A stretch of DNA of 14,436 nt from Caryophanales bacterium UBA7642 (GCA_002483745.1 DLIM01000019.1:1-14436); one strand, 5' to 3'. Shown: positions 6,580 to 13,505, numbered from the stretch's first letter. Notes: generated by a model from the sequence alone, not told the origin. Numbers and translations: made by a program.

Positions 6580-7911
6580 ATGGTTTATCATCGGACAGTT
6601 ACGATTCAGAAAGCTACCCCGATTTCAGCAGAAGAAACTTTAAAATTCTTTTCGCTGGGATTTAACCCCTTTAATCTTACTTTATCGCTAGTGTTGAGGA
6701 AGGAGCTAACTAGCTTACTTGTAGACCATATTGATAACAACAAACCCTTGCCTTACGGCTTAATTAACGAAGACGCCAAATTTCTTCTTTCTTGCCTTTA
6801 TCAAGGAGATGTTGTTAATCATTCTAAAAGCTTATCTATCTTAGAAGAACTTAGTTCTCTTTCTTATCCGGATGCTCTTTATGAGTTAGGTTTAGCCTAT
6901 TATGAAGGAACCCTAAAGCTTGAAATAGATAAAGAAAAAGCTTTATTTTATCTTTTTAAAGCCTCTAAAGCTCATTCTGCCTTGGCCCAGTATGAATTGT
7001 CAGTCTTCTATGCTAAAGGAATACTTGTCAGTAAGGATCTGGATAAATCAGTCAAGTATCTTAAGAAAGCCTCCCATCAAGGCTATGAAGATGCCATGAA
7101 CGACTTAGGATTCTATTACTGCCAAGGTCTTTATGTCTTCCAAAGCTACAACAAAGCCGTTCTTCTTTTTAAGAAAGCCAGTGCTAATGGGCAAGCTTTA
7201 GCTATGGGAAACCTGGCTTCCTGCTATCAGTCTGGAAACGGAGTCAAGAAAGATGAAGAGCAGGCTTTTAAACTCTATAAGCAATCAGCGGCTTTAGGGG
7301 TAGTATCAAGCCTCTATTATTTAGGCCTTTGCTATGAAAACGGTCAGGGCACTCCGCTTAACAGCCCTAAAGGAATTGAATGTTTCACCAAAGCCGCAGA
7401 AGAAGGATATGATGTTGCTCAGTATTATCTAGCCCAGTGCTACCAAAAGGGTATCGGTGTTGATATCAGCTATGAAAAGGCCTTGAAATGGTATTATCTA
7501 GCCAGCAATAACGGAAATATCAAAGCTCAGTTAGCCTTAGGTTATTCTTATCTTTATGGAACTATGTGCCTTAAAGACTACCATAAAGCTTATTACTGGA
7601 TCTCTAATGCGGCTAACTTCAATAATTATGATGCCATGTACTACTTAGGCATCTGTTATCTTAATGGCTATGGCGTAATCAAGAATCCTCAGACCGCTTT
7701 TTCTTACTTTCTGAAGTCTGCTAAAAACGGTAATGTTCAAGCTATGTATCAGACCGGTTTTAGCTATGCTAATGGAATCGGTATCTTCCCTAACAAGAGA
7801 GAGGCCATCATTTGGCTTAAGAAAGCAGCTAAAAGAGGTAATGATGAGGCTGTTTCCTTATTGAAGAAACTCAAATCTAACGAATATTCTGAAAACGATG
7901 AAGAAGATTGA
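6580..7911 (+). CDS. SEL1-like (TPR-type) repeat protein, second of a tandem pair
   Basis: This 443-residue paralogue of the preceding protein shares its N-terminal domain without gaps over about 70 residues: F-S-L-G-F-N-P-F (24-31), K-E-L (41-43), L-P-Y-G-L (57-61) and K-F-L (67-69) fall at identical positions. Nine SEL1-like repeats follow from about residue 97, matching the partner's number. It ends in an acidic tail (N-D-E-E-D). There is no signal peptide or membrane segment. AAGGA at 6566-6570 serves as a ribosome binding site. The repeats have diverged much more than the motifs of the N-terminal domain, which suggests duplication followed by change of binding surface. The gene ends at a bidirectional terminator. 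Confidence 0.9.
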   Translation: MVYHRTVTIQKATPISAEETLKFFSLGFNPFNLTLSLVLRKELTSLLVDHIDNNKPLPYGLINEDAKFLLSCLYQGDVVNHSKSLSILEELSSLSYPDALYELGLAYYEGTLKLEIDKEKALFYLFKASKAHSALAQYELSVFYAKGILVSKDLDKSVKYLKKASHQGYEDAMNDLGFYYCQGLYVFQSYNKAVLLFKKASANGQALAMGNLASCYQSGNGVKKDEEQAFKLYKQSAALGVVSSLYYLGLCYENGQGTPLNSPKGIECFTKAAEEGYDVAQYYLAQCYQKGIGVDISYEKALKWYYLASNNGNIKAQLALGYSYLYGTMCLKDYHKAYYWISNAANFNNYDAMYYLGICYLNGYGVIKNPQTAFSYFLKSAKNGNVQAMYQTGFSYANGIGIFPNKREAIIWLKKAAKRGNDEAVSLLKKLKSNEYSENDEED

Positions 7912-7926
7912 TTAGTTATCCATTAC

Positions 7927-7955
7927 AAAAAAGAGCCATTGGTTTGGCTCTTTTT
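7927..7955. terminator. Bidirectional terminator between the SEL1 pair and the potassium operon
   Basis: The stem AGAGCCA (7932-7938) / TGGCTCT (7945-7951), loop TTGGTT, is flanked by A5 on the left and T5 on the right. It ends the rightward SEL1 transcript and lies 3 bases past the end of trkH leftward. Confidence 0.88.
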
Positions 7956-7957
7956 AG

Positions 7958-9481
7958 TTATTGATTCTTAGTCTTAAGCTGACGTCTAATGTGGATATGG
8001 TTAAGCTTAGCAAAGAAAGCAAAGATTACCATCAGCTCTAGACGGCCTAAGAACATACCGATGACTTCTGTCCAGAGGACAACTGGGTTAGCGCTATAGG
8101 ATGTGATTCCGACACTGCTTCCGACTGTTCCTAAAGAAGAGGCAAATTCAAAGAGGGATTCATCTAAAGGATAGCCGCATAGGCAGATTACCATAGTTCC
8201 TATAAGTAAGATAACTAGATATAAGCAGATAAAGCTGACCGAGTTCTTGATTTCATTCTGGTCGACTTTTTCTTTCTCGCCGTATTTGTAGATGTAATGA
8301 GTGGTAATGACTTTACTGTTCTTTCCAAGCTTTGCAATTGACCAATAGATGTAAAGGAAGAACATACCGACTCGGGATTGCTTCATGGCGCCTGAAGTTG
8401 AGCCAGCCTGTCCGCCGATGCACATTAAGATGATGAAAGCGAATAAAGCAGCTGGTGGAAGCTCAATATAGCCAGTGCCATTAGGTCCAAAGTAGGCCTC
8501 AAATCCTGAGGTAGTCATAAAGGAAACAAATTCAAAGGTTCCATAGCGGAAACCTAAGGCTGCGGAATTATACTGCATACCGATAGTGGCAACAATAATA
8601 GGATAGAGAATTAATAACATTCCGGCTAAGACTGCGAACTCATAATGCTTGAAAGCATTCTTGAACTTGCCTCTTAAGAGGAAATAATGAATGACAAAGT
8701 TAGTGGATCCTAGGAGCATTAAGATGACAGTGACAGCTTCGATTCCAATGCTATCATAGGCAGCTATAGATTTAGCTTGGGTCGAAAAGCCAGCTGTTGA
8801 TAGAGCTGACATGCTAGTGCATAAAGCATCAAAGAAAGACATTCCTAAGCAGCAATAAAGAATGATTCCTAAGAAGACATAAAGGAAATAAATAGCAAAA
8901 ATCAGTCTAGCTGACTTGATTAAGTTAGGAAGCAACCTATCGTTATGGCCTTCAAGCATATAGATTCCCATGCCTGATCTATCGGAGATTGCGGAAGTTA
9001 AGATTAAGACTAATCCGACACCGCCGATAAACTGCATGAAGCTTCTGAAGAAAAGAAAGATATGGGGGCATTTAGATACATCGACCACTGATAAGCCAGT
9101 CGTGGTATAGCCGGAAGTGGTTTCAAAGATAGCCTGTGTGAAGTTAAACTTTCCTGTCATCATGAATGGAACTGCTGATAAGACAATAGCTAATAGCCAA
9201 ATTAAGATTGTGAGGATGATATCTTCCATATCCTGAAGCTTAGCTTTCTGCTTGTTCATAATGAGAAGGAATAAGAGGAATCCAACTACAATGCTTGCTA
9301 AACCGGGAATAAAGAAACATTCAGCCTGAGATAAGATGGACATATTGTTGTCCATCATGTACTCACTGCTTCGATAGCCAAACAAAACGAGAAGCGGCAC
9401 TAAGAGGATTAGGCCGATAAACATTAGGAAGATACCAAGGTATCCTAAAACCAGCTTATAACCGCTGACTTCTTTCTTCAT
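7958..9481 (-). CDS. trkH: TrkH/KtrB-family potassium channel subunit
   Basis: This 507-residue membrane protein forms the ion path for potassium uptake. It shows the four membrane-pore-membrane units of the family, each with a filter segment: T-S-G-Y-T-T-T-G-L (122-130), S-A-L-S-T-A-G-F-S (225-233), M-T-T-S-G-F-E (322-328) and S-S-L-G-T-V-G-S-S (448-456). The intramembrane loop I-G-G-Q-A-G-S-T-S-G-A-M-K (355-367) corresponds to the gating loop of the third unit. Length is normal. Its ATG overlaps the stop of the upstream RCK gene by one base (TAATG), which implies coupled translation and assembly with those cytoplasmic gating subunits. Whether it co-transports sodium or protons cannot be told from sequence. 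Confidence 0.95.
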   Translation of the reverse strand: MKKEVSGYKLVLGYLGIFLMFIGLILLVPLLVLFGYRSSEYMMDNNMSILSQAECFFIPGLASIVVGFLLFLLIMNKQKAKLQDMEDIILTILIWLLAIVLSAVPFMMTGKFNFTQAIFETTSGYTTTGLSVVDVSKCPHIFLFFRSFMQFIGGVGLVLILTSAISDRSGMGIYMLEGHNDRLLPNLIKSARLIFAIYFLYVFLGIILYCCLGMSFFDALCTSMSALSTAGFSTQAKSIAAYDSIGIEAVTVILMLLGSTNFVIHYFLLRGKFKNAFKHYEFAVLAGMLLILYPIIVATIGMQYNSAALGFRYGTFEFVSFMTTSGFEAYFGPNGTGYIELPPAALFAFIILMCIGGQAGSTSGAMKQSRVGMFFLYIYWSIAKLGKNSKVITTHYIYKYGEKEKVDQNEIKNSVSFICLYLVILLIGTMVICLCGYPLDESLFEFASSLGTVGSSVGITSYSANPVVLWTEVIGMFLGRLELMVIFAFFAKLNHIHIRRQLKTKNQ

Positions 9482-10143
9482 TAATCTTCCCTCTTCATAT
9501 AGCTGACGATTTCTTCTTGGTCAGAAGGAGTAGAAGCGATGACTACAGTATCACCGGAAGCAATCTTGGTATCACCACGAGGAATAATCATTGTTGAATC
9601 ACGATAGATACAGCAGACGTTGCATTCATGCGGGAATTTGACTTCTTTTAAGCATTTTCCTACAAGGGCAAAGGTATCTTTGATTAGGATCTCGGTAATC
9701 ATGATCTTCTCGTTTTCCAAAGACAAAGTCTTGATTAAGGATTCAACATCGGATTCACCTTTGATCTTCTCAGTCAAAAGGTAAGAAGCAGAAATAGGTG
9801 AATCAACGCCTAGCTTTTTAAAGACAGCCACGTTATCAGGGTTCTGAACTGTACAGATAGCCTTCTTGACATTGAAAAGCTGCTTAGCAATCTTGCAGAC
9901 GACAAAATTATCTTCATCATTCTCTAATAGAGAAACAATGAGATCATAATCATAGACATCGGCATCTTTATAGGAATAGACCTTTGTAGGATCAGAAAGA
10001 ATGACATCGATTCCATTGTTTTCACTTAATTGTCTGGCAATTGCCTCATTCCCGTTAATTACGGTAATAGTATGACCGGCTTTTTTAAAGGCTCTAATAA
10101 CGAAGTCCGCTTCTTTGTTTCCGCCGCAAATTACAATTTTCAT
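9481..10143 (-). CDS. trkA: TrkA/KtrA-like RCK gating subunit (N plus C domain)
   Basis: This 220-residue cytoplasmic regulator of the Trk/Ktr channel has an N-terminal Rossmann RCK domain (about 1-115), a linker helix and a C-terminal RCK_C ligand-binding domain (about 140-218, ending G-D-T-V-V-I-A). The glycine-rich loop is degenerate: where the family has G-x-G-x-x-G, this protein has C6-G-G8-N-K-E11, keeping only the middle glycine. The acidic residue at the end of strand 2 is Asn30. Nucleotide binding by this subunit may therefore be weak. Its start codon follows directly on the stop of the upstream RCK_N gene (TAAATG), and its stop overlaps the trkH start, so the three genes form one tightly coupled operon. 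Confidence 0.9.
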   Translation of the reverse strand: MKIVICGGNKEADFVIRAFKKAGHTITVINGNEAIARQLSENNGIDVILSDPTKVYSYKDADVYDYDLIVSLLENDEDNFVVCKIAKQLFNVKKAICTVQNPDNVAVFKKLGVDSPISASYLLTEKIKGESDVESLIKTLSLENEKIMITEILIKDTFALVGKCLKEVKFPHECNVCCIYRDSTMIIPRGDTKIASGDTVVIASTPSDQEEIVSYMKRED

Positions 10144-10572
10144 TTACTTATCCTCCTCTTTGGCTTTGAGTTCCTTGTAGAGGTTCAAAGAAAGCAGATA
10201 AGGAGAAATAATATTGACTTCATGAGGAAGCAAACAGGATTTAGTGGTGTCATGGAGACGGACATTGATATAAGGAATCTTGTAGAACTTTACTAAGAAA
10301 CAGGCAATAAAAATATTAGTATTGTCATTATCAGTGACAATATCGACTTCTTTAGCTGTATCGACGTGGGCTTTTAAAAGGACATACTGTTCTTCAGCAT
10401 TTCCTTCAACGGTAAAGCCCGAGAAATTCGGATCAAGCTTCTTAAAAGAGGAGGCATCTTTATCAACAATGACAGTATAAATGCCACGTGAAGAATTATA
10501 GGAAGCTATTGAAGCTCCTAGTTTCGATGATCCGATAACAACTATTGTCTTCTTTTCACTTTTACCTATCAT
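10144..10572 (-). CDS. Stand-alone RCK N-domain protein, partner of TrkA
   Basis: This 142-residue protein has only the Rossmann RCK_N domain: strand I-V-V-I followed by G14-S-S-K-L-G19, Asp37 at the end of strand 2, and V-T-D-N-D-N-T-N (79-86), the family's nucleotide-pocket loop. No RCK_C domain follows; the protein ends in a short Lys/Glu tail. In its G-x-G-x-x-G the middle glycine is Ser16, whereas the first and last are kept. As first gene of the operon it probably forms a mixed gating ring with the 220-residue TrkA. AGGGG at 10582-10578 is a modest ribosome binding site. A truncation of a former full-length gene is possible, but no RCK_C remnant lies downstream. Confidence 0.85.
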   Translation of the reverse strand: MIGKSEKKTIVVIGSSKLGASIASYNSSRGIYTVIVDKDASSFKKLDPNFSGFTVEGNAEEQYVLLKAHVDTAKEVDIVTDNDNTNIFIACFLVKFYKIPYINVRLHDTTKSCLLPHEVNIISPYLLSLNLYKELKAKEEDK

Positions 10573-10695
10573 AATAACCCCTAAAGGCCAATAGCAGAAG
10601 TAGTTGGTCTTTTAATAGTAACCACATTAGGAGAGAAGAATATGAAGCTGATTGCTAGATGTATTGAATGGTAAATAGCTCAAACACGGTTTACT

Positions 10696-10723
10696 ATTAT
10701 ACATTATTTTTTCTATATAGCAA
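10696..10723 (-). promoter_or_regulatory. Candidate promoter of the potassium operon
   Basis: Leftward, TTGCTA (10723-10718) and a perfect TATAAT (10701-10696) are separated by 16 bases. The expected start near 10689 gives a leader of about 115 bases; I saw no riboswitch or attenuator in it. Confidence 0.5.
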
Positions 10724-10782
10724 AAGCCCAGTCATAGAAAAGCTCTAATAATAGGCGCTTTAGTAAGAAAAAGTTGGCAGAT

Positions 10783-10806
10783 TAAAGAAAAATATCTTTT
10801 TCTTTA
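10783..10806. repeat. 10-bp inverted repeat overlapping the -35 element
   Basis: TAAAGAAAAA (10783-10792) and TTTTTCTTTA (10797-10806) are perfect complements around TATC. The right arm runs into the -35 hexamer. It is A/T-only apart from one G/C pair, so it may be chance. Confidence 0.35.
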
Positions 10807-10831
10807 CAACTTTAGCAAGCTAAAGTATAAT
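10803..10831 (+). promoter_or_regulatory. Strong promoter with palindromic operator for the amino-acid ABC operon
   Basis: TTTACA (10803-10808, 5 of 6) and a perfect TATAAT (10826-10831) are 17 bases apart, an almost ideal housekeeping promoter. The spacer is filled by ACTTTAGC (10809-10816)-AA-GCTAAAGT (10819-10826), a perfect 8+8 palindrome overlapping the first base of the -10. A protein bound there would block RNA polymerase. The operon itself ends in a TrpR-family repressor, the obvious candidate to bind it (inference). Confidence 0.75.
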
Positions 10832-10876
10832 ACTTTCATGCTTTATCACACTAAAGTAATAACAAGGACCACATTT

Positions 10877-11698
10877 ATGAAAAAAAACCGCTTAGTCTTA
10901 TTAGCTTGTACGCTTCCTTTATTAGCTTTGTCTTCTTGCAGTGGTGAGACCAGTCTTAAAGGGTTTGATATTGATTTAGCTAAAGCCTGCTGCTTAAAGC
11001 TTAACGTTGAAGCCGATTTTCAGCTGATTAATTGGGACAATAAGGAAATTGAACTGAATGCCAAGAACATTGATGTCATCTGGAACGGCTTTACTATCAC
11101 TGATGAAAGAAAAGCTTCTTTATGTTTCTCAGTTCCCTATATGGAGAACAAGCAGGTTGTTATTACTAAGAAGACTTTCAATGACACAATTGATAAGGAT
11201 GATAAGTATCAAGTAGCTGTTGAAGCTGGCTCCGCTGGCTCGGATACTTTTGATGACAATGAAATGTTTAAGTCTTCAACTAAGATTGAGACTACTGATC
11301 AAGTAAGTGCTTTAACGGAGGTCTTATCTGGTACTTCCGATGTGGCTATTATTGATTCAGTCATGGCTGGATATTATTTGTCTTCTTCATCTTCCTATGG
11401 CGATAAATTGATGATTCAGGAAGCTTATAACTTTGCTAGTGAAGACTATGGTATTGGTTTTAGAAAAGACGATTTAGCTTTTGCAGCTAAAGTAAATGGG
11501 GCTTTAACTACCCTCTATACTGAGGGCACGACTTTGAATATTGCTAATACTTATGGCCTTTCTAAAGAAATCAAAGAGCCGGAGACTTTTACATCGTTTG
11601 CCGATATTGATGATACTTCAAGCTGGGACTATATCAGCAAGAAAGGTAAGATTACTATCGGTTATACCATTTTTGCTCCGATAGCTTTTAAGGCCTAG
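10877..11698 (+). CDS. Amino-acid ABC transporter binding lipoprotein with circularly permuted domain order
   Basis: This 273-residue extracytoplasmic solute-binding protein of the polar-amino-acid family (SBP_bac_3) has lipobox L-S-S-C (Cys21). Only seven residues after Cys21 come K28-G-F-D-I-D-L-A-K-A37, which in normal relatives lies some 45 residues further in. I-D-V-I-W-N-G-F-T-I-T (65-75) and Arg78 (likely carboxylate ligand) follow. Asp160 in D-V-A-I-I-D is a likely amino-group ligand. The family's usual opening, W-D-Y-I-S-K-K-G-K-I-T-I-G-Y-T (250-263) to F-A-P-I-A-F (266-271), is at the extreme C-terminus, two residues before the TAG. The fold thus looks complete but permuted. The start at 10877 has AAGGA at 10864-10868; an in-frame ATG at 10838 coincides with the expected transcription start. 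Ligand unknown. Confidence 0.9.
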   Translation: MKKNRLVLLACTLPLLALSSCSGETSLKGFDIDLAKACCLKLNVEADFQLINWDNKEIELNAKNIDVIWNGFTITDERKASLCFSVPYMENKQVVITKKTFNDTIDKDDKYQVAVEAGSAGSDTFDDNEMFKSSTKIETTDQVSALTEVLSGTSDVAIIDSVMAGYYLSSSSSYGDKLMIQEAYNFASEDYGIGFRKDDLAFAAKVNGALTTLYTEGTTLNIANTYGLSKEIKEPETFTSFADIDDTSSWDYISKKGKITIGYTIFAPIAFKA

Positions 11699-11700
11699 AA

Positions 11701-12348
11701 ATGAGCTTCCAGGAAGTCACTTTAGAACTACTTCACGGCTTTGGAATTACTTGTCTACTTTTTGTAGTGACTTGGGTTTTATCGATTCCATTAGGGGTTT
11801 TGTTCTGCTCTTTATCATTATCTCGCCTCAAGTTTATCAGAAAAATTATGCAAGTCTTTTTTTGGGTCATCAGAGGCACCCCTCTTATGCTTCAAATCAT
11901 TGTGGTTTTCTATGTTCCTGGTCTGCTTTTTAATATTCCTTCCACTTCTAGAATGATAGCGGTGATTGTGGCTTTAGTAATTAACTATTCAGTCTATTTC
12001 TCGGAAATATTCCGTTCCGGCTATCAATCGATAAACAAAGGACAAAGAGAAGCTTCCTTAGTATTAGGTTTGAATAAAAGAGAAATGTTCTTTAATGTTC
12101 TTCTTATTCAAATAATCAAAAGAGTAATACCTCCTATAACTAATGAAACAATTTCTTTAGTGAAAGATACAGCTTTAGCTAGAGTCATTGCTATCAACGA
12201 AGTGATTATGACAGCACAGAATATTGTCTCAACTTATGCCATTATTTGGGTTCTTTTCTATACGGGTGTTTTTTATCTTGTATTTAATGGTGTCTTAAGT
12301 CTCTTGCTTAAAGGATTAGAGAAGAAACTTCAGTATTTTGAGGCATAA
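11701..12348 (+). CDS. Amino-acid ABC transporter permease, HisM/GlnP family
   Basis: This 215-residue inner-membrane permease of the polar-amino-acid importers probably works as a homodimer with the ATPase encoded next. It shows the family signatures R-G-T-P-L-M-L-Q (58-65), the cytoplasmic EAA loop E117-A-S-x-x-L-G (to Pro145) that docks the ATPase, and I-S-L-V-K-D-T-A-L-A (151-160). About five hydrophobic segments are visible, the usual number. It starts two bases after the stop of the binding protein, with only a weak AAGG upstream, so translation is probably coupled. There is no fused binding domain, unlike GlnP of lactic acid bacteria. Confidence 0.95.
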   Translation: MSFQEVTLELLHGFGITCLLFVVTWVLSIPLGVLFCSLSLSRLKFIRKIMQVFFWVIRGTPLMLQIIVVFYVPGLLFNIPSTSRMIAVIVALVINYSVYFSEIFRSGYQSINKGQREASLVLGLNKREMFFNVLLIQIIKRVIPPITNETISLVKDTALARVIAINEVIMTAQNIVSTYAIIWVLFYTGVFYLVFNGVLSLLLKGLEKKLQYFEA

Positions 12349-12351
12349 ACA

Positions 12352-13203
12352 ATGGCATATTTAGAAATAGAGCATCTCAAAAAGAAATTTGAAGATCAAA
12401 TAGTAATTGATGACCTTTCATTATCTTTAGAGCAGGGAAAAACTCTTTGCTTAATTGGTGATAGTGGTAGCGGAAAGACTACTTTTTTAAGAATTCTAAA
12501 TTTCTTAGAATCAAAGGACAATGGTATAATTAAACTAAATAACAAAACTATTCAAGATGATAGCAAGTTATCAAGTAAGGAAATCTCTGTAAGGAGAGAG
12601 AACTTCGGTTTAGTCTTTCAAAGCTTTAATTTATTTCCCCAATATACGGTGTTAGAGAACATTCTCTTACCAGTAAAAGTGAAACTTAAAAAAGAAGCCA
12701 AGAAAGAAGCTCGAAACTTCAAACTTCTAGAAAGAAAAAAAGAAGAAAAAAGATTCTATCAGGAATCACTTCTTGCTAGTAAGGAAAACGTTGCAAGGCT
12801 ATTGGAGGAAGTCAATCTTTCTGAAAAGAAGGATAGCTATCCTAACAAGCTAAGTGGCGGAGAAGCTCAAAGAGCAGCAATTATCAGAGCTCTAGCCTTG
12901 AAACCAAAAGTAATGTGCTTTGATGAACCAACCAGTGCCCTTGACCCTCGACTTAAGAATGAAGTTGCTAATGCTATTCTATCCCTTAAGAAAAAGGGAA
13001 CGACCATGATTGTTGTCACCCATGAAATGGAATTAGCAAAGAGAGTCAGCGATGATGTTGCCTTCATAGAAAAAGGTGTCATTGTTGAAAAAGGCAGTAA
13101 AGAAATTCTCTTTAATCCTCATACCCAAGCCCTCAAAGATTTCCTTTCTCTTGAAAGGATTAATGAAGATGGAGAAGGAAAAAAATCAGTTGCGTCAGAA
13201 TGA
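12352..13203 (+). CDS. Amino-acid ABC transporter ATPase, GlnQ/HisP family, with an insertion
   Basis: This is the 283-residue ATP-hydrolysing subunit. Walker A is G36-D-S-G-S-G-K-T-T44, the Q-loop glutamine is Gln90, the signature is L-S-G-G-E (167-171), Walker B is V-M-C-F-D-E-P (187-193), the D-loop S-A-L-D (195-198) and the switch histidine His224: all intact. It is 30-40 residues longer than the roughly 245 typical of GlnQ. The excess is a Lys/Glu-rich helical insertion at about residues 112-148, between Q-loop and signature, plus an acidic-basic C-terminal tail. It starts three bases after the permease stop with GAGG at 12340-12343. Its last 35 bases overlap the start of the TrpR-like gene. 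Confidence 0.95.
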   Translation: MAYLEIEHLKKKFEDQIVIDDLSLSLEQGKTLCLIGDSGSGKTTFLRILNFLESKDNGIIKLNNKTIQDDSKLSSKEISVRRENFGLVFQSFNLFPQYTVLENILLPVKVKLKKEAKKEARNFKLLERKKEEKRFYQESLLASKENVARLLEEVNLSEKKDSYPNKLSGGEAQRAAIIRALALKPKVMCFDEPTSALDPRLKNEVANAILSLKKKGTTMIVVTHEMELAKRVSDDVAFIEKGVIVEKGSKEILFNPHTQALKDFLSLERINEDGEGKKSVASE

Positions 13204-13456
13204 ATTAGAAGAGTTATATCAGGCTATTATCAAGATTGATAATGAAGAAGACTGCAAAGAGTTTTTAGATGATCTGTTAACTCCTCAGGAATTAGCCTCT
13301 CTTTCTGGAAGAGTCCATTGCGCTAAGCTATTCATTGAAGGCGAGACCTATGTTAAAGTCAATGAAGAAACTAAAGTTTCTTCGGCTACCTTAGCTAGAG
13401 TCAGCAAATGTGTAAAATACGGAAAAGGATATAATAAAATCTTAGGAAGCAAATAA
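13169..13456 (+). CDS. TrpR/YerC-family DNA-binding repressor
   Basis: This 95-residue all-helical protein has the Trp-repressor fold. L-T-P-Q-E-L-A-S-L-S-G-R-V (37-49) matches the L-T-x-x-E-x-x-x-L-x-x-R helix, and the recognition helix-turn-helix is E-G-E-T-Y-V-K-V-N-E-E-T-K-V-S-S-A-T-L-A (57-76) followed by R-V-S-K-C-V-K-Y-G. It is nearer the Bacillota YerC/YecD branch than E. coli TrpR. The ATG at 13169 is favoured because AAAGGA (13154-13159) is nine bases away; ATG 13163 is only three away. It overlaps the ATPase gene by 35 bases, so it is made with the transporter. It probably senses an amino acid or related ligand and represses this operon (inference). Confidence 0.9.
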   Translation: MEKEKNQLRQNELEELYQAIIKIDNEEDCKEFLDDLLTPQELASLSGRVHCAKLFIEGETYVKVNEETKVSSATLARVSKCVKYGKGYNKILGSK

Positions 13457-13476
13457 AGCTTTCTTAAACAACAACT

Positions 13477-13504
13477 AATGGTGACTCTTCGGTCACCATT
13501 TTTA
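13477..13504 (+). terminator. Terminator of the amino-acid ABC operon
   Basis: The 9-bp stem AATGGTGAC (13477-13485) / GTCACCATT (13492-13500) with loop TCTTCG is followed by TTT, giving a run of five T's. It lies 20 bases past the TrpR-like stop. Leftward it is followed only by a loosely T-rich stretch, so it may serve the converging gene weakly. Confidence 0.85.
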
Positions 13505-13505
13505 A

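Larger units (their letters stand above)
10758..10856. repeat. Four CTTTAG/CTAAAG boxes around the ABC-operon promoter
   Basis: The six-base core CTTTAG occurs at 10758-10763 and 10810-10815, and its complement CTAAAG at 10820-10825 and 10851-10856. The middle two form the palindrome in the promoter. The outer boxes lie 52 and 31 bases from the nearest like-oriented box, close to 5 and 3 helical turns, so all could face the same side of the DNA. Confidence 0.45.

Noticed and set aside
10642..10674. Ten-codon rightward frame (ending Glu-Trp-stop) with a good AGGAG site, resembling a leader peptide ahead of the TrpR-linked operon
   Set aside because: It has only one Trp, no convincing promoter of its own and no attenuator hairpin, and the operon's own strong promoter lies about 130 bases downstream, so it would not be on that transcript.
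10838..10876. Longer start of the binding lipoprotein at 10838
   Set aside because: That ATG coincides with the expected transcription start and would put 13 residues before a perfect lipoprotein signal; ATG 10877 has AAGGA at the right distance.
10838..11760. Frameshift or misread stop as an explanation of the odd binding-protein order
   Set aside because: The missing opening segment is not in another frame upstream (that stretch is promoter), and the bases after the TAG encode the permease in a clean frame, so a simple sequencing error does not restore normal order.
13076..13168. Longer start of the TrpR-like gene at 13076
   Set aside because: The extra residues lie wholly within the ATPase coding sequence in another frame and lack a ribosome binding site; the family normally starts near the ATG at 13169.
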